Source of the DNA: JBGRQA01 sp041725895
Lineage (GTDB): Bacteria; Bacteroidota; Bacteroidia; Bacteroidales; Marinifilaceae
Length of the DNA stretch: 64,000 nucleotides
NCBI GenBank assembly: GCA_041725895.1
Contig: JBGRQA010000029.1
Coordinates: 10,261-74,260, forward strand
Direction: 5' to 3'
The notes beneath the pieces were generated by a model. It had not been told where the DNA came from. It did not search any database and saw only the letters and a program-made list of their open reading frames with translations. Of the stretch, positions 35,393 through 43,323 are shown piece after piece (the first letter of the stretch is position 1; each line of letters begins with the position of its first letter). Made by a program: the position numbers and the translations under genes.

Positions 35393-37609
35393 TTATGGAT
35401 GTTTCACCACTTTTATGTTTCCAGATCCAAGGGAAGTAATTTTTCCAACTTTAGCAGCCCGGGATATGCCTTTGCAATGCAATTCGTTCAACAAACTTTC
35501 AGCATACTCCTCAGGTACTGCAATCAGCAAACCACCCGATGTTTGTGCATCACACAACAGGGTCTGATCAGTTTTTGAAATTTCAGGCTCATACTCCACT
35601 ATCGATTTTACAAACTCCATATTGTTGAGTGTCCCACCCGGAACTACGTTTCCTGTTACGAATTCCTGAGCTGCTTCGATAACCGGAACACTTGAGGCCC
35701 AAATCTCCGCTTCCACTCCACTGCCCTGAGTCAACTCTTTAAGATGCCCCAAAAGCCCAAAACCAGTAACATCAGTACAGGTACTCACCGGATAATTGTG
35801 CATCACTTCAGCTGCAACAGCATTTAATTCTGCCATTAAGTCTGCTGCATACTCCAAAGTCTTCTCATCTGCAAGACCGCGTTTTCCTGCGGTAGCAATA
35901 ATCCCAAGCCCCAAAGGCTTTGTCAGAATCAAAACATCCCCAACACAAGCCTTATCATTGGAAAGAATCCGATCAGGGTGTACCTCTCCTGTTACTACCA
36001 ATCCAAATTTTGGCTCGGCATCATCCACAGTATGCCCACCGATAATTGAAATTCCTGCTTCCGCTGCTTTGTCTTCAGCCCCTTTCAAAATTCGGTTCAA
36101 TACTTCCAAAGGCAAACGGTTAGAAGGAAATCCAACAACATTAAGTGCATACAAGGGTTTGGCCCCCATTGCATAGATATCCGACAGAGAATTGGCGGCA
36201 GCAATTTGTCCGAAGCGATAAGGATCATCTACAATGGGAGTAAAGAAATCACAGGTTTGCACCATCGCCAACTCCTCATTTATTCTGTATACAGCTGCAT
36301 CATCTGCTTTATCATTTCCAACCAAAACTCGTGGATCATTCGATTGACTTAATCCTTTCAAGGCCTTTTCCAAAGCCTGGGGGCGTAATTTACAGGCACA
36401 CCCCAAACCTGAGGTAAAACGAGTCAATTTCACCTCTTCTGATTCCGGTATTTCACAAACCGGAGGAGCTGCCTGGGGTTGCAAACTCTTTACCGTACGC
36501 ACAATGGCTTCCACTGCCCGGTCAATATCCTCCTCGGTAGTATATCTACCAGTAGAAAAGCGAATGGTTCCCATAGCATATTCCAAAGGCACATTCATTG
36601 CTGACAGGGTCGCCGAAACATCAATTGAGTCAGTATGACAAGCAGCTCCGGCCGAGGCAGCCACTTCCTCCAATCCCGATAGGATTGCATTGGCTTCAAT
36701 ACCCGCAAAAGAAATGCTTAAGGTATTGGGTAACCTATAAGTGTCATTCCCATTAATCTTAAAAGTCCCCTCCAATTGATCCGAAATCCCCTTTCGCAAT
36801 CTTTCTCGCAGGAGTCCATCATGCTTCATCGTTTTTTCCAAATCCCGGTGAGCCAACTCAGCAGCTTTCCCTAAACCTACTATCTCCAGAACATTCTCTG
36901 TTCCCGCACGAAGGTTTTGTTCATGATCAGCTCCGTGCATCAGCTTTTGCAATTCCACCCCACTCCGGATAAAAAGGGCTCCAATTCCTTTGGGTCCGTA
37001 AAATTTGTGGCCGGCAACAGAAAGCATATCCACTCCCAGATCTTCAATATCTACGGGAACTTTTCCTATAGCCTGGGCGCAATCGGTATGCACTGCAATT
37101 CCATGGGCATGAGCCAAAGCAGCAATTTCTTTTATCGGTTGCAAGGTCCCTACCTCATTGTTTGCAAACATCACCGAAATTAGGATGGTATTTGATTGAA
37201 TCGCTTTCTCCACGTCTTCCAATTGAACCCGTCCTGTTTCGTCTACAGGCAAATAAGTCACCTCAAATCCTTCGGTTTCCAAAAACCGACACACCTCAAT
37301 TACAGCAGGGTGCTCAATAGTAGAAGTAATAATGTGGTTGCCCTTTTCTCTGTGGGCATAGGCAAAGCCTTTCAAAGAATAATTGTTGGATTCTGTCCCC
37401 CCACTGGTAAAGATTAATTCGGAGGAAGAGCAATTGAGTAGAGCTCCCAACTGCTTCCGAGCTTTTTCAACAGCCTTTTTGGTTTCAATACCGTAGGTAT
37501 GTGAACTGGATGGGTTTCCAAAGTAGACGTCCAAATAGGGGCGCATTGCTTCTGCTACCTCCGGAATAATAGGAGTAGTAGCATTGTAATCAAGATATAT
37601 AGGGTTCAT
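35393..37609 (-). CDS. Cysteine desulfurase-selenophosphate synthase fusion (NifS/IscS-SelD)
   Basis: 738 residues, one open frame. Residues 1-~375 are a class V aminotransferase desulfurase: IYLDYNATTP start, TSGGTESNN, HTDCAQA, SVAGHKFYGPKG with PLP-lysine Lys202, and AGAACHTDS with the persulfide/selenide-carrying Cys324. After a ~20-residue linker, residues ~393-738 are SelD: RFTSGLGCACK (Cys404, Cys406, Lys407, matching the catalytic Cys17/Lys20 region of E. coli SelD), DDAAVY, GQIAAANSLSDIYAMGA, SIIGGHTVDDAEPKFG and TDVTGFGLLGHL. The first half could release selenium from selenocysteine or sulfur from cysteine and pass it directly to SelD, which makes selenophosphate for Sec-tRNA or 2-selenouridine. 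The active cysteines are coded by TGT, so no selenocysteine codon is involved here. Confidence 0.93.
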   Translation of the reverse strand: MNPIYLDYNATTPIIPEVAEAMRPYLDVYFGNPSSSHTYGIETKKAVEKARKQLGALLNCSSSELIFTSGGTESNNYSLKGFAYAHREKGNHIITSTIEHPAVIEVCRFLETEGFEVTYLPVDETGRVQLEDVEKAIQSNTILISVMFANNEVGTLQPIKEIAALAHAHGIAVHTDCAQAIGKVPVDIEDLGVDMLSVAGHKFYGPKGIGALFIRSGVELQKLMHGADHEQNLRAGTENVLEIVGLGKAAELAHRDLEKTMKHDGLLRERLRKGISDQLEGTFKINGNDTYRLPNTLSISFAGIEANAILSGLEEVAASAGAACHTDSIDVSATLSAMNVPLEYAMGTIRFSTGRYTTEEDIDRAVEAIVRTVKSLQPQAAPPVCEIPESEEVKLTRFTSGLGCACKLRPQALEKALKGLSQSNDPRVLVGNDKADDAAVYRINEELAMVQTCDFFTPIVDDPYRFGQIAAANSLSDIYAMGAKPLYALNVVGFPSNRLPLEVLNRILKGAEDKAAEAGISIIGGHTVDDAEPKFGLVVTGEVHPDRILSNDKACVGDVLILTKPLGLGIIATAGKRGLADEKTLEYAADLMAELNAVAAEVMHNYPVSTCTDVTGFGLLGHLKELTQGSGVEAEIWASSVPVIEAAQEFVTGNVVPGGTLNNMEFVKSIVEYEPEISKTDQTLLCDAQTSGGLLIAVPEEYAESLLNELHCKGISRAAKVGKITSLGSGNIKVVKHP

Positions 37610-37705
37610 ATAATGAATATTTTATAAAACTCTTTCAAAGTTATCGAATCGTTTCCTTCTATCGATGTAAAATTGGCGAAGTTGAACAACTCCAGTGATA
37701 AGAAT

Positions 37706-39652
37706 TTACTTTCCAAGAATTTTAAACTCAGTTCGCCGATTTCGAGCTTTCCCCTCCTCTGTGTCATTCGGAGCAATAGCCTTTGTGTCACCATATCCTT
37801 TAAAGCTCAATTGATCTTCACCTATTCCCAAACTCAAAAGAAACTCATATACTGATCTTGCTCTATTTCTAGATAGTTCTATATTGTAATCCCGGGAACC
37901 AGTACTATCGGTATGTCCACCGATTTCAATACGGATACGACTCTGCTTACGCAGAAACAAAGCCAATTTTTTTAGTTCAACTCGAGATTCGGGCTTCAAT
38001 TCCCATGAGTCAGTATCAAAAAACACATTATGCAAAACGACCGTTTCGCCTTCACGAATGGGCTTCAAACCAATGTCAAGATGTTGGGGATCCATAACGC
38101 CTTCACCTTCCTTCATTGAAAAATGTTCGGAATGAAACAAATATCCGGGTGCACCAGCATTAAAGGCATACTCCTTCCCTGCAGGCAAACAAACCAAATA
38201 GCCTCCTGTGATTTGATCGGATTGAAGAATTGCAATGGTATCCAAACTTTGAAGATCAACCAATTCCACATCAGCTTTCAGATTCACATTGGTTAAGGCG
38301 TCAAAAAGTCGCCCTTTTAAATAGGACACCTGGACGGGCTGTAAATTATCAGGCAATGAAAATTGAAAGATATCCCGGCCCTGGCCATCCTCCCTGTCGG
38401 AGGCAAAATAGGCCTTATCGCCCCGAGCATTAATAATCAGCCCCATCTCATCTCCATGAGTGTTTATTGGATACCCCATGTTCTCTGGTTTACTCCAGGA
38501 AGTTTTCCCCTCCCGATGGGCATGATACAGATCGTAACCACCCATTCCGGTTAAACCATCAGAAGCAAAATACAAACTAGTGTTTCCGGCATGAATAAAT
38601 GGAGACATCTCATTCTCCCGCGTATTAAAAGAAAGATTTTCAGGTTTAGACCATCGCTGCTGTCCATTCGGCAACACCTCCATGAGGTTGGATCGCCAAA
38701 TGTCCATTTTTCCCTTTCCTCCTTTTCGGTTGCTTACAAAATACAGCACCCTTCCATCGGCAGAGATACTGGGTTGAGCTTCCCAATGAGGAGTATTTAC
38801 CGGAGCCCCCAAATTAACCGGAGGTGCCCAGCGATCTCCCTGTTTCACCGAATAGTAAATGTCACACCTCCCCCGTCCGTCGGGTCGCCCACAAGCAGTA
38901 AAATACATTAATCGCCCATCAGCAGTAATACTTTGTGCTCCCTCGTTCCCTTCCGAATTGAGAGGTGCACCGACCGGTATGGCTTTTTTCCAATGCTCAC
39001 CGTCCCTCAGGGATTCATAAAAATCCTCCTGGCGATTTTTCACTCCAAAAGGTTGAGTAACATCCTTACGAACAAGAGATGTAAAAATTAAGTGCTCCTC
39101 ATCAGCCGTAAGACTTGGCCAATATTCATCGTAAGAAGTATTGATACTATCCCCCAGACCATACGGCTGAAAGTCTACAGGATGCTTGATTGCTTCCAGT
39201 GCAAAGATGCAATTCCTCAAATATTTCTTCGCCAGCTTCTGATTTCTTGAGGATGTACGAATAAAAGTCAAAAAGGTATGGTAGGATTCTTTTGCATCCA
39301 AATATTCCCCCCTACGATACAAAGCATTGGCCAAATTAAAGTGTACATTTGGGAAAAAATCCGGATCAATATCAATAGCCCTTTGATAGCAAAATATCTC
39401 CTCCTCCTCCTGATTCATCTCATGGAGAACATCTGCCTTAAAAAGCCAAGCCTCAACAAATTTATCATCCTTTTTTAGCGCCTCATCCAATTCCTTTAAA
39501 GCTTCCTGCTTCAACCCATTCTGAAATAAATCACCCGCCTTTTCGTATGCTTTAATTGCTTTAGAAGATTTTACTGTATAGCCATTTTGCCCCGTAACCG
39601 AATTTGGTAGGATACAGATAACAAACAAAACCAAAAGGATATTTCGGAGCAT
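37706..39652 (-). CDS. PorE-like TPR/beta-propeller/CRD/OmpA outer-membrane protein
   Basis: 648 residues with a signal peptide (MLRNILLVLFVICILPNSVTGQ). The domain order is TPR repeats (~25-130), a PD40/WD40-like propeller (~165-430; DEYWPSLTADEEHLIF, GAQSITADGRLMYF, EAQPSISADGRVLYFVS, NEMSPFIHAGNTSLYFAS), a carboxypeptidase-regulatory-like domain (~440-520), and a C-terminal OmpA peptidoglycan-binding domain (IEIGGHTDSTGSRDYNIELSRNRA, KARNRRTEFKIL). This is the architecture of PorE, a peptidoglycan-linked periplasmic component of the type IX secretion system in Porphyromonas gingivalis. The same arrangement exists in other OmpA-like proteins, so the PorE role is likely but not proved. Ninety-seven bases separate it from the selD fusion on the same strand. 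Confidence 0.82.
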   Translation of the reverse strand: MLRNILLVLFVICILPNSVTGQNGYTVKSSKAIKAYEKAGDLFQNGLKQEALKELDEALKKDDKFVEAWLFKADVLHEMNQEEEEIFCYQRAIDIDPDFFPNVHFNLANALYRRGEYLDAKESYHTFLTFIRTSSRNQKLAKKYLRNCIFALEAIKHPVDFQPYGLGDSINTSYDEYWPSLTADEEHLIFTSLVRKDVTQPFGVKNRQEDFYESLRDGEHWKKAIPVGAPLNSEGNEGAQSITADGRLMYFTACGRPDGRGRCDIYYSVKQGDRWAPPVNLGAPVNTPHWEAQPSISADGRVLYFVSNRKGGKGKMDIWRSNLMEVLPNGQQRWSKPENLSFNTRENEMSPFIHAGNTSLYFASDGLTGMGGYDLYHAHREGKTSWSKPENMGYPINTHGDEMGLIINARGDKAYFASDREDGQGRDIFQFSLPDNLQPVQVSYLKGRLFDALTNVNLKADVELVDLQSLDTIAILQSDQITGGYLVCLPAGKEYAFNAGAPGYLFHSEHFSMKEGEGVMDPQHLDIGLKPIREGETVVLHNVFFDTDSWELKPESRVELKKLALFLRKQSRIRIEIGGHTDSTGSRDYNIELSRNRARSVYEFLLSLGIGEDQLSFKGYGDTKAIAPNDTEEGKARNRRTEFKILGK

Positions 39653-39807
39653 AGTAGTAAAGAATTTTATACCAATTAATCTAAAAAATAATTAATAAAT
39701 CTCATCTGTTTTATTCTTTAAACATCTGCGGATATTAACCTAAATTATTTGAAGTTTAAAGTTACAAAAATTCGTCCAAGCATTTCGAATCTAATTCAGT
39801 AAAACGA

Positions 39808-39840
39808 AAAAGTGTGAAGTTTCTACAACTTCACACTTTT
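39808..39840 (-). terminator. Terminator downstream of rubrerythrin
   Basis: A 14-bp perfect stem (AAAAGTGTGAAGTT / AACTTCACACTTTT) with a TCTAC loop. It lies 27 bp beyond the rubrerythrin stop and the flanking A/T runs give a T-tail in the minus direction. It separates rubrerythrin from the PorE-like gene. Confidence 0.85.
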
Positions 39841-39866
39841 ATTATTTTGGACAAATCTATTCGTGT

Positions 39867-40445
39867 CTAGTAATTCTCGCTTTTCTTTTCAAAATAAGCC
39901 TGAGGGTGTTCACAAGCGGGACAGTTCTTAGGCGCCTTGTTGCCTTCATGAACATAACCACACTTTCGACAATACCATTTTTCAGTCTCTTTGCTTTCAA
40001 ACACCTGATTTTCTTCCACGTTTTTCAAGAGCTTCAGATAGCGCTCCTCGTGCATTTGCTCAACTTTAGCAATCAACTTAAATGCAACTGCTACTTTTTT
40101 GAACCCTTCCTCTTCTGCAATGCGGGAAAACTCAGGATACAACTCAGTATATTCTTCATTTTCACCCATAGCTGCAGCTTTCAAATTCTCAGCAGTAGTC
40201 CCCACCTTTCCAGCAGGGTAAGCTGCTGTAATCTCCACGTCGCCACCTTCCAGAAAACTAAAAAAACGATTGGCATGTTGCATTTCCTGCTCTGCCGTTT
40301 CCAGAAAAAGAGCCGCAATTTGTTCCAGACCTTCCTTTTTAGCTTGCTTTGCAAAATAGGTATAACGGCTTCGTGCCTGCGACTCACCGGCAAATGCCTT
40401 CAATAAGTTTTGCTCGGTTCTTGATCCTTTGATACTTTTTTCCAT
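39867..40445 (-). CDS. rbr: Rubrerythrin
   Basis: 192 residues. The N-terminal four-helix ferritin-like domain has the diiron ligands in LLKAFAGESQARSRY, ETAEQEMQHANR, EYTELYPEFSRIAEEEG and KVEQMHEERY. The C-terminal rubredoxin-like domain has two CxxC knuckles (WYCRKCGYVHEG and NCPACEHP) for one iron. It reduces hydrogen peroxide to water in anaerobes and microaerophiles, drawing electrons from rubredoxin or flavoproteins. A GATCTTTG element (plus 40478-40485), close to the TAnnTTTG consensus, lies 33 bp upstream on the minus strand. Confidence 0.96.
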   Translation of the reverse strand: MEKSIKGSRTEQNLLKAFAGESQARSRYTYFAKQAKKEGLEQIAALFLETAEQEMQHANRFFSFLEGGDVEITAAYPAGKVGTTAENLKAAAMGENEEYTELYPEFSRIAEEEGFKKVAVAFKLIAKVEQMHEERYLKLLKNVEENQVFESKETEKWYCRKCGYVHEGNKAPKNCPACEHPQAYFEKKSENY

Positions 40446-40724
40446 AGCTTTATTTCTGGTTTATTAAATTTGTACAACAAAGATCCCCATTTTTTGTTAA
40501 AACATAATATTCATCTCGAAATATTTCACTAATTTAAAACGTAACAAAATAAATTTATTCTTCCTGTATTCACATAAAAATGTAACTTTACACAGACATC
40601 CAAAAGACACCTACAGCCCTATGAATCAATCGATACTACTCTTTTCAATACCAATAATTTTGAACACCATGGGCTTTGAATCCATATCAATTCCCAATCA
40701 AAACAGGAGCAATTCAAAACAAAC

Positions 40725-41393
40725 ATGAAAAAGAAATCCAAAGCCATCCGTCTTATTCTCTTATCCATTTTAATGGGGGGCTTAATGGTTTTTGCTTGCA
40801 ATCTAACCGTTCAACTAAAAACTAAAAAATGGCTTTATTCAGAAATTGAAAAAGTTCCTGCTACTCATGTTGGAATGGTTCTGGGTACAAGTAAGTATCT
40901 TCGAGATGGCCGCACCAATCTTTACTTTAAATATCGAATTGATGCAGCTGTAGCCTTATACGGATCAGGAAAGGTTAACTATTTGCTGGTAAGTGGTGAT
41001 AATCGGGCAAAAAACTATAACGAACCCGAGAAAATGCGCAGAGAATTGGTAAAACGAGGCATACCAAACGAACGTATCATATTGGATTACGCCGGTTTTC
41101 GAACACTTGATTCCGTAATTCGAAGTCATGAAGTTTTTGGCCAGGATTCCATAACCATCATTTCACAATCATTCCACAACCAAAGAGCTTTATACATTGC
41201 CCATTACCATGGAATCCATGCAATTGGATTTAACGCAAAAAATGTGGACAGATACAGTGGTTTCAAAACCAATACTCGCGAATGGTTTGCACGGGTAAAA
41301 ATGTTTCTGGACCTTTACATTATTCATAAGAAGCCTTACTTCTTGGGAGAACCGGTACCGATCCCTCCAAAGAAAGAGAAAGCAAGTAAGTAA
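40725..41393 (+). CDS. SanA/YdcF-family (DUF218) membrane protein
   Basis: 222 residues. One N-terminal membrane helix (LILLSILMGGLMVFACNL) anchors a periplasmic DUF218 domain with the family features VGMVLGTSKYLRDGRTNLYFKYRIDAAVALYGSGKVNYLLVSGDNR, ILDYAGFRTLDSVIRS and TIISQSFHNQRALYIAHYHGI. SanA and ElyC relatives affect envelope permeability and peptidoglycan assembly; the biochemical activity is not established. Monocistronic, with a hairpin at 41404-41427. Confidence 0.9.
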   Translation: MKKKSKAIRLILLSILMGGLMVFACNLTVQLKTKKWLYSEIEKVPATHVGMVLGTSKYLRDGRTNLYFKYRIDAAVALYGSGKVNYLLVSGDNRAKNYNEPEKMRRELVKRGIPNERIILDYAGFRTLDSVIRSHEVFGQDSITIISQSFHNQRALYIAHYHGIHAIGFNAKNVDRYSGFKTNTREWFARVKMFLDLYIIHKKPYFLGEPVPIPPKKEKASK

Positions 41394-41403
41394 AAATATA
41401 ACT

Positions 41404-41427
41404 CTTCCAGGTCTTCGACTCTGGAAG
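41404..41427 (+). terminator. Hairpin after the SanA-like gene
   Basis: CTTCCAG-GTC / GAC-T-CTGGAAG with a TTC loop, 10 bp after the stop. It is followed by an A-run instead of T, so termination would be inefficient. Confidence 0.45.
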
Positions 41428-41465
41428 GTAAAAAAAAGAGCATCCGAATATCTCGCATGCCCTTC

Positions 41466-41507
41466 AAAAAAAAAAAAAAAAATGCGTTCTAATTTATGGA
41501 ATGCGCA
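41466..41507 (-). terminator. queE terminator with a 17-T tail
   Basis: On the minus strand a small stem (TGCG-CA-TTC / GAA-CGCA) overlapping the queE stop runs into 17 consecutive Ts (plus-strand A-run 41466-41482). This is the longest homopolymer I noticed in the window. Confidence 0.7.
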
Positions 41508-42132
41508 TAAACTTATGCGACTGCAATGAGATGTTCCACTTTGGATTTTGCTTTACGTACTCTACAATGGGTTTGACATTGTGAAGGTATTGACTCCATT
41601 CAGATTGCAAATAAAGCAGGCAATTTTCTCCCACTTTGGCCGCATGCTCCTCGGCCCATTCAAAGTCTCTTTCCAAATCATGGATAATCACTTTCAACTC
41701 ATCTGCTTTGGCATAAGAAGAAGGAACAGGTGGTTTGTTCGGTTTGGGTGAAACACAAATCCAGTCCCATTCTCCAGTTATCTCATAGGCTCCTGAAGTT
41801 TCCAGAAAATTCTCAATATTGTGCTTCTTCAACTCGGTACACAGTGGTTCCAAGTTGTACAAGGAAGGTTCTCCTCCTGTCACCACAACGGCTTTAGCAG
41901 GTGATTCAACCGCTTTACGGACCACTTCCTCCACCGAAATCAAACGGTGTTGTTCCGGATTCCAGGAAATCTTGCTGTCACACCATCGACATCCAATATC
42001 GCAACCGCCAATACGAATAAAGTAGGCCGGCTTACCGGTGTGGTATCCCTCTCCCTGGATGGTATAGAAATCCTCCACCAAAGGCAAATCGGTTCCCTTA
42101 TCAAACAGCTCTTTATATTTATCTTTCAACAC
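41494..42132 (-). CDS. queE: 7-carboxy-7-deazaguanine synthase (QueE)
   Basis: 212 residues; GTG at 42132 or TTG one codon later must be the start, as no in-frame ATG is suitably placed. A compact radical SAM protein with the Cx3Cx2C cluster motif GGCDIGCRWCDSKISW, substrate loop EGYHTGKPAYFIRIGG, VVVTGGEPSLYNLEPL, LETSGAYE and VSPKPNKPP. It rearranges 6-carboxytetrahydropterin to 7-carboxy-7-deazaguanine in the preQ0/queuosine pathway. No queC, queD or queF is adjacent, so the pathway genes are scattered in this genome. Confidence 0.93.
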   Translation of the reverse strand: MLKDKYKELFDKGTDLPLVEDFYTIQGEGYHTGKPAYFIRIGGCDIGCRWCDSKISWNPEQHRLISVEEVVRKAVESPAKAVVVTGGEPSLYNLEPLCTELKKHNIENFLETSGAYEITGEWDWICVSPKPNKPPVPSSYAKADELKVIIHDLERDFEWAEEHAAKVGENCLLYLQSEWSQYLHNVKPIVEYVKQNPKWNISLQSHKFMRIP

Positions 42133-42231
42133 AAACTTATTTAAAATACAATACTATTCTGCCCTGAATACAGATACGGAACTAAGGGGCAAATGGGCTA
42201 CAAAAGTACAAGCTTTTTAAGGAATTCAAAA

Positions 42232-43152
42232 TCAATGTCCCGAAAAAGAAAACCATTGCTCCCACTCCACCTGGTATAGGGCTTGCGGGGTCATAGATTT
42301 TTCACAAGAGATAAATAGCTGATTATTGTCTCCAAATACCACTCCCTCCGTTTGACAAGCACCGAGAGAACTGAGGTCCACCCGAATACTGTTTCCTTTA
42401 AAGAATTCTGTTCCCTTGTAATTTGAAAAAATAGTCATGTACGAAAGATAATCCTTGTATCCCAAAAGGGCAATCGTCTTGCCGTCAGAAGAAATATCGG
42501 CAGCGGTTACCAAAAAATCAATCTCAAATTCATCCCTCACCTGGGGTTTGAACTCCCCTGGAGTTTTGGGCAGAACGTACAACCGGGTTCTCAAATCGGC
42601 CCAATTCTTGGTAAACAGGTATAAAGAATCCCCCCAGGCAAAGAAAGCTTCACAGTCATAATTATTTCGATGTGTTCTTCTGGAGAAATCCTGCTGATCA
42701 GCCCATGCAAAACGGATTTCCTCAGCCCTCACCGAACCACCTTGATTCATCGCCTTTTTCGAGACCTTCAATACCCGTAAATCTTTCCGATTTCCGTGGT
42801 TGTTTCCAAAATCACCTATATATAGGTAGTTCTCATCTTCAGCCAGATCTTCCCAATCTATATTTCTAGCATTCTCTACCTCAACGCGCTTTTGGATTCC
42901 ACCCTGCTTGTTATAAGCAATTATTTCCGGTTGACAATCACTGTCATTAATCACCCAAAACAAACCTTGATGCCAAGCCATACCTGACTGCTCCTCCACT
43001 AATTTGGGCAAACGATTGGTCAAAAGTTTAGGCGCATACCGAATTACTGTATCTGTTCTATTTTCCGAGAGTAAATTACCGGTCAATTCTTTGCTACTAA
43101 CAGTAAACGACCACATTGAAAGGCAAAAAACAATGCCAAAAAAACACTTCAT
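42232..43152 (-). CDS. Exported beta-propeller-like protein, unknown function
   Basis: 306 residues from the ATG at 43152, which begins a signal peptide (MKCFFGIVFCLSMWSFTVSS); the frame extends 22 codons upstream with no signal character. Repeating strands with YLYIGDFGNNHGNR, SLYLFTKNWADLRTRLYVLP, AADISSDGKTIALLGYKDYLSYM and TEGVVFGDNNQLFISCE suggest a six-bladed propeller comparable to SdiA-regulated or esterase-like phytase proteins. The recurrent Asp-x-Glu and Asp-Asn residues could bind metal. No T9SS tail, so it is probably periplasmic. Divergent from the M1 peptidase across 171 bp. Confidence 0.75.
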   Translation of the reverse strand: MKCFFGIVFCLSMWSFTVSSKELTGNLLSENRTDTVIRYAPKLLTNRLPKLVEEQSGMAWHQGLFWVINDSDCQPEIIAYNKQGGIQKRVEVENARNIDWEDLAEDENYLYIGDFGNNHGNRKDLRVLKVSKKAMNQGGSVRAEEIRFAWADQQDFSRRTHRNNYDCEAFFAWGDSLYLFTKNWADLRTRLYVLPKTPGEFKPQVRDEFEIDFLVTAADISSDGKTIALLGYKDYLSYMTIFSNYKGTEFFKGNSIRVDLSSLGACQTEGVVFGDNNQLFISCEKSMTPQALYQVEWEQWFSFSGH

Positions 43153-43323
43153 AATATTAAATTTAGAAATACAAAGCTGCGAAAAAGGCTTGGGGAATCC
43201 AAGCTCAAGATATTGCATCTACCAATTTTAATAAGTATCCCTTGTTTTGCCTCCACAGGTTTGTTAGATTTACTCCATCAGCCATCCAACCGGATAACAA
43301 TAAATACCTTAAATCAAACCACA

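Noticed and set aside
35393..37609. Selenocysteine codon in the SelD half
   Set aside because: Both candidate cysteines (404 and 406) are TGT and no in-frame TGA occurs, so it is a cysteine-type SelD.
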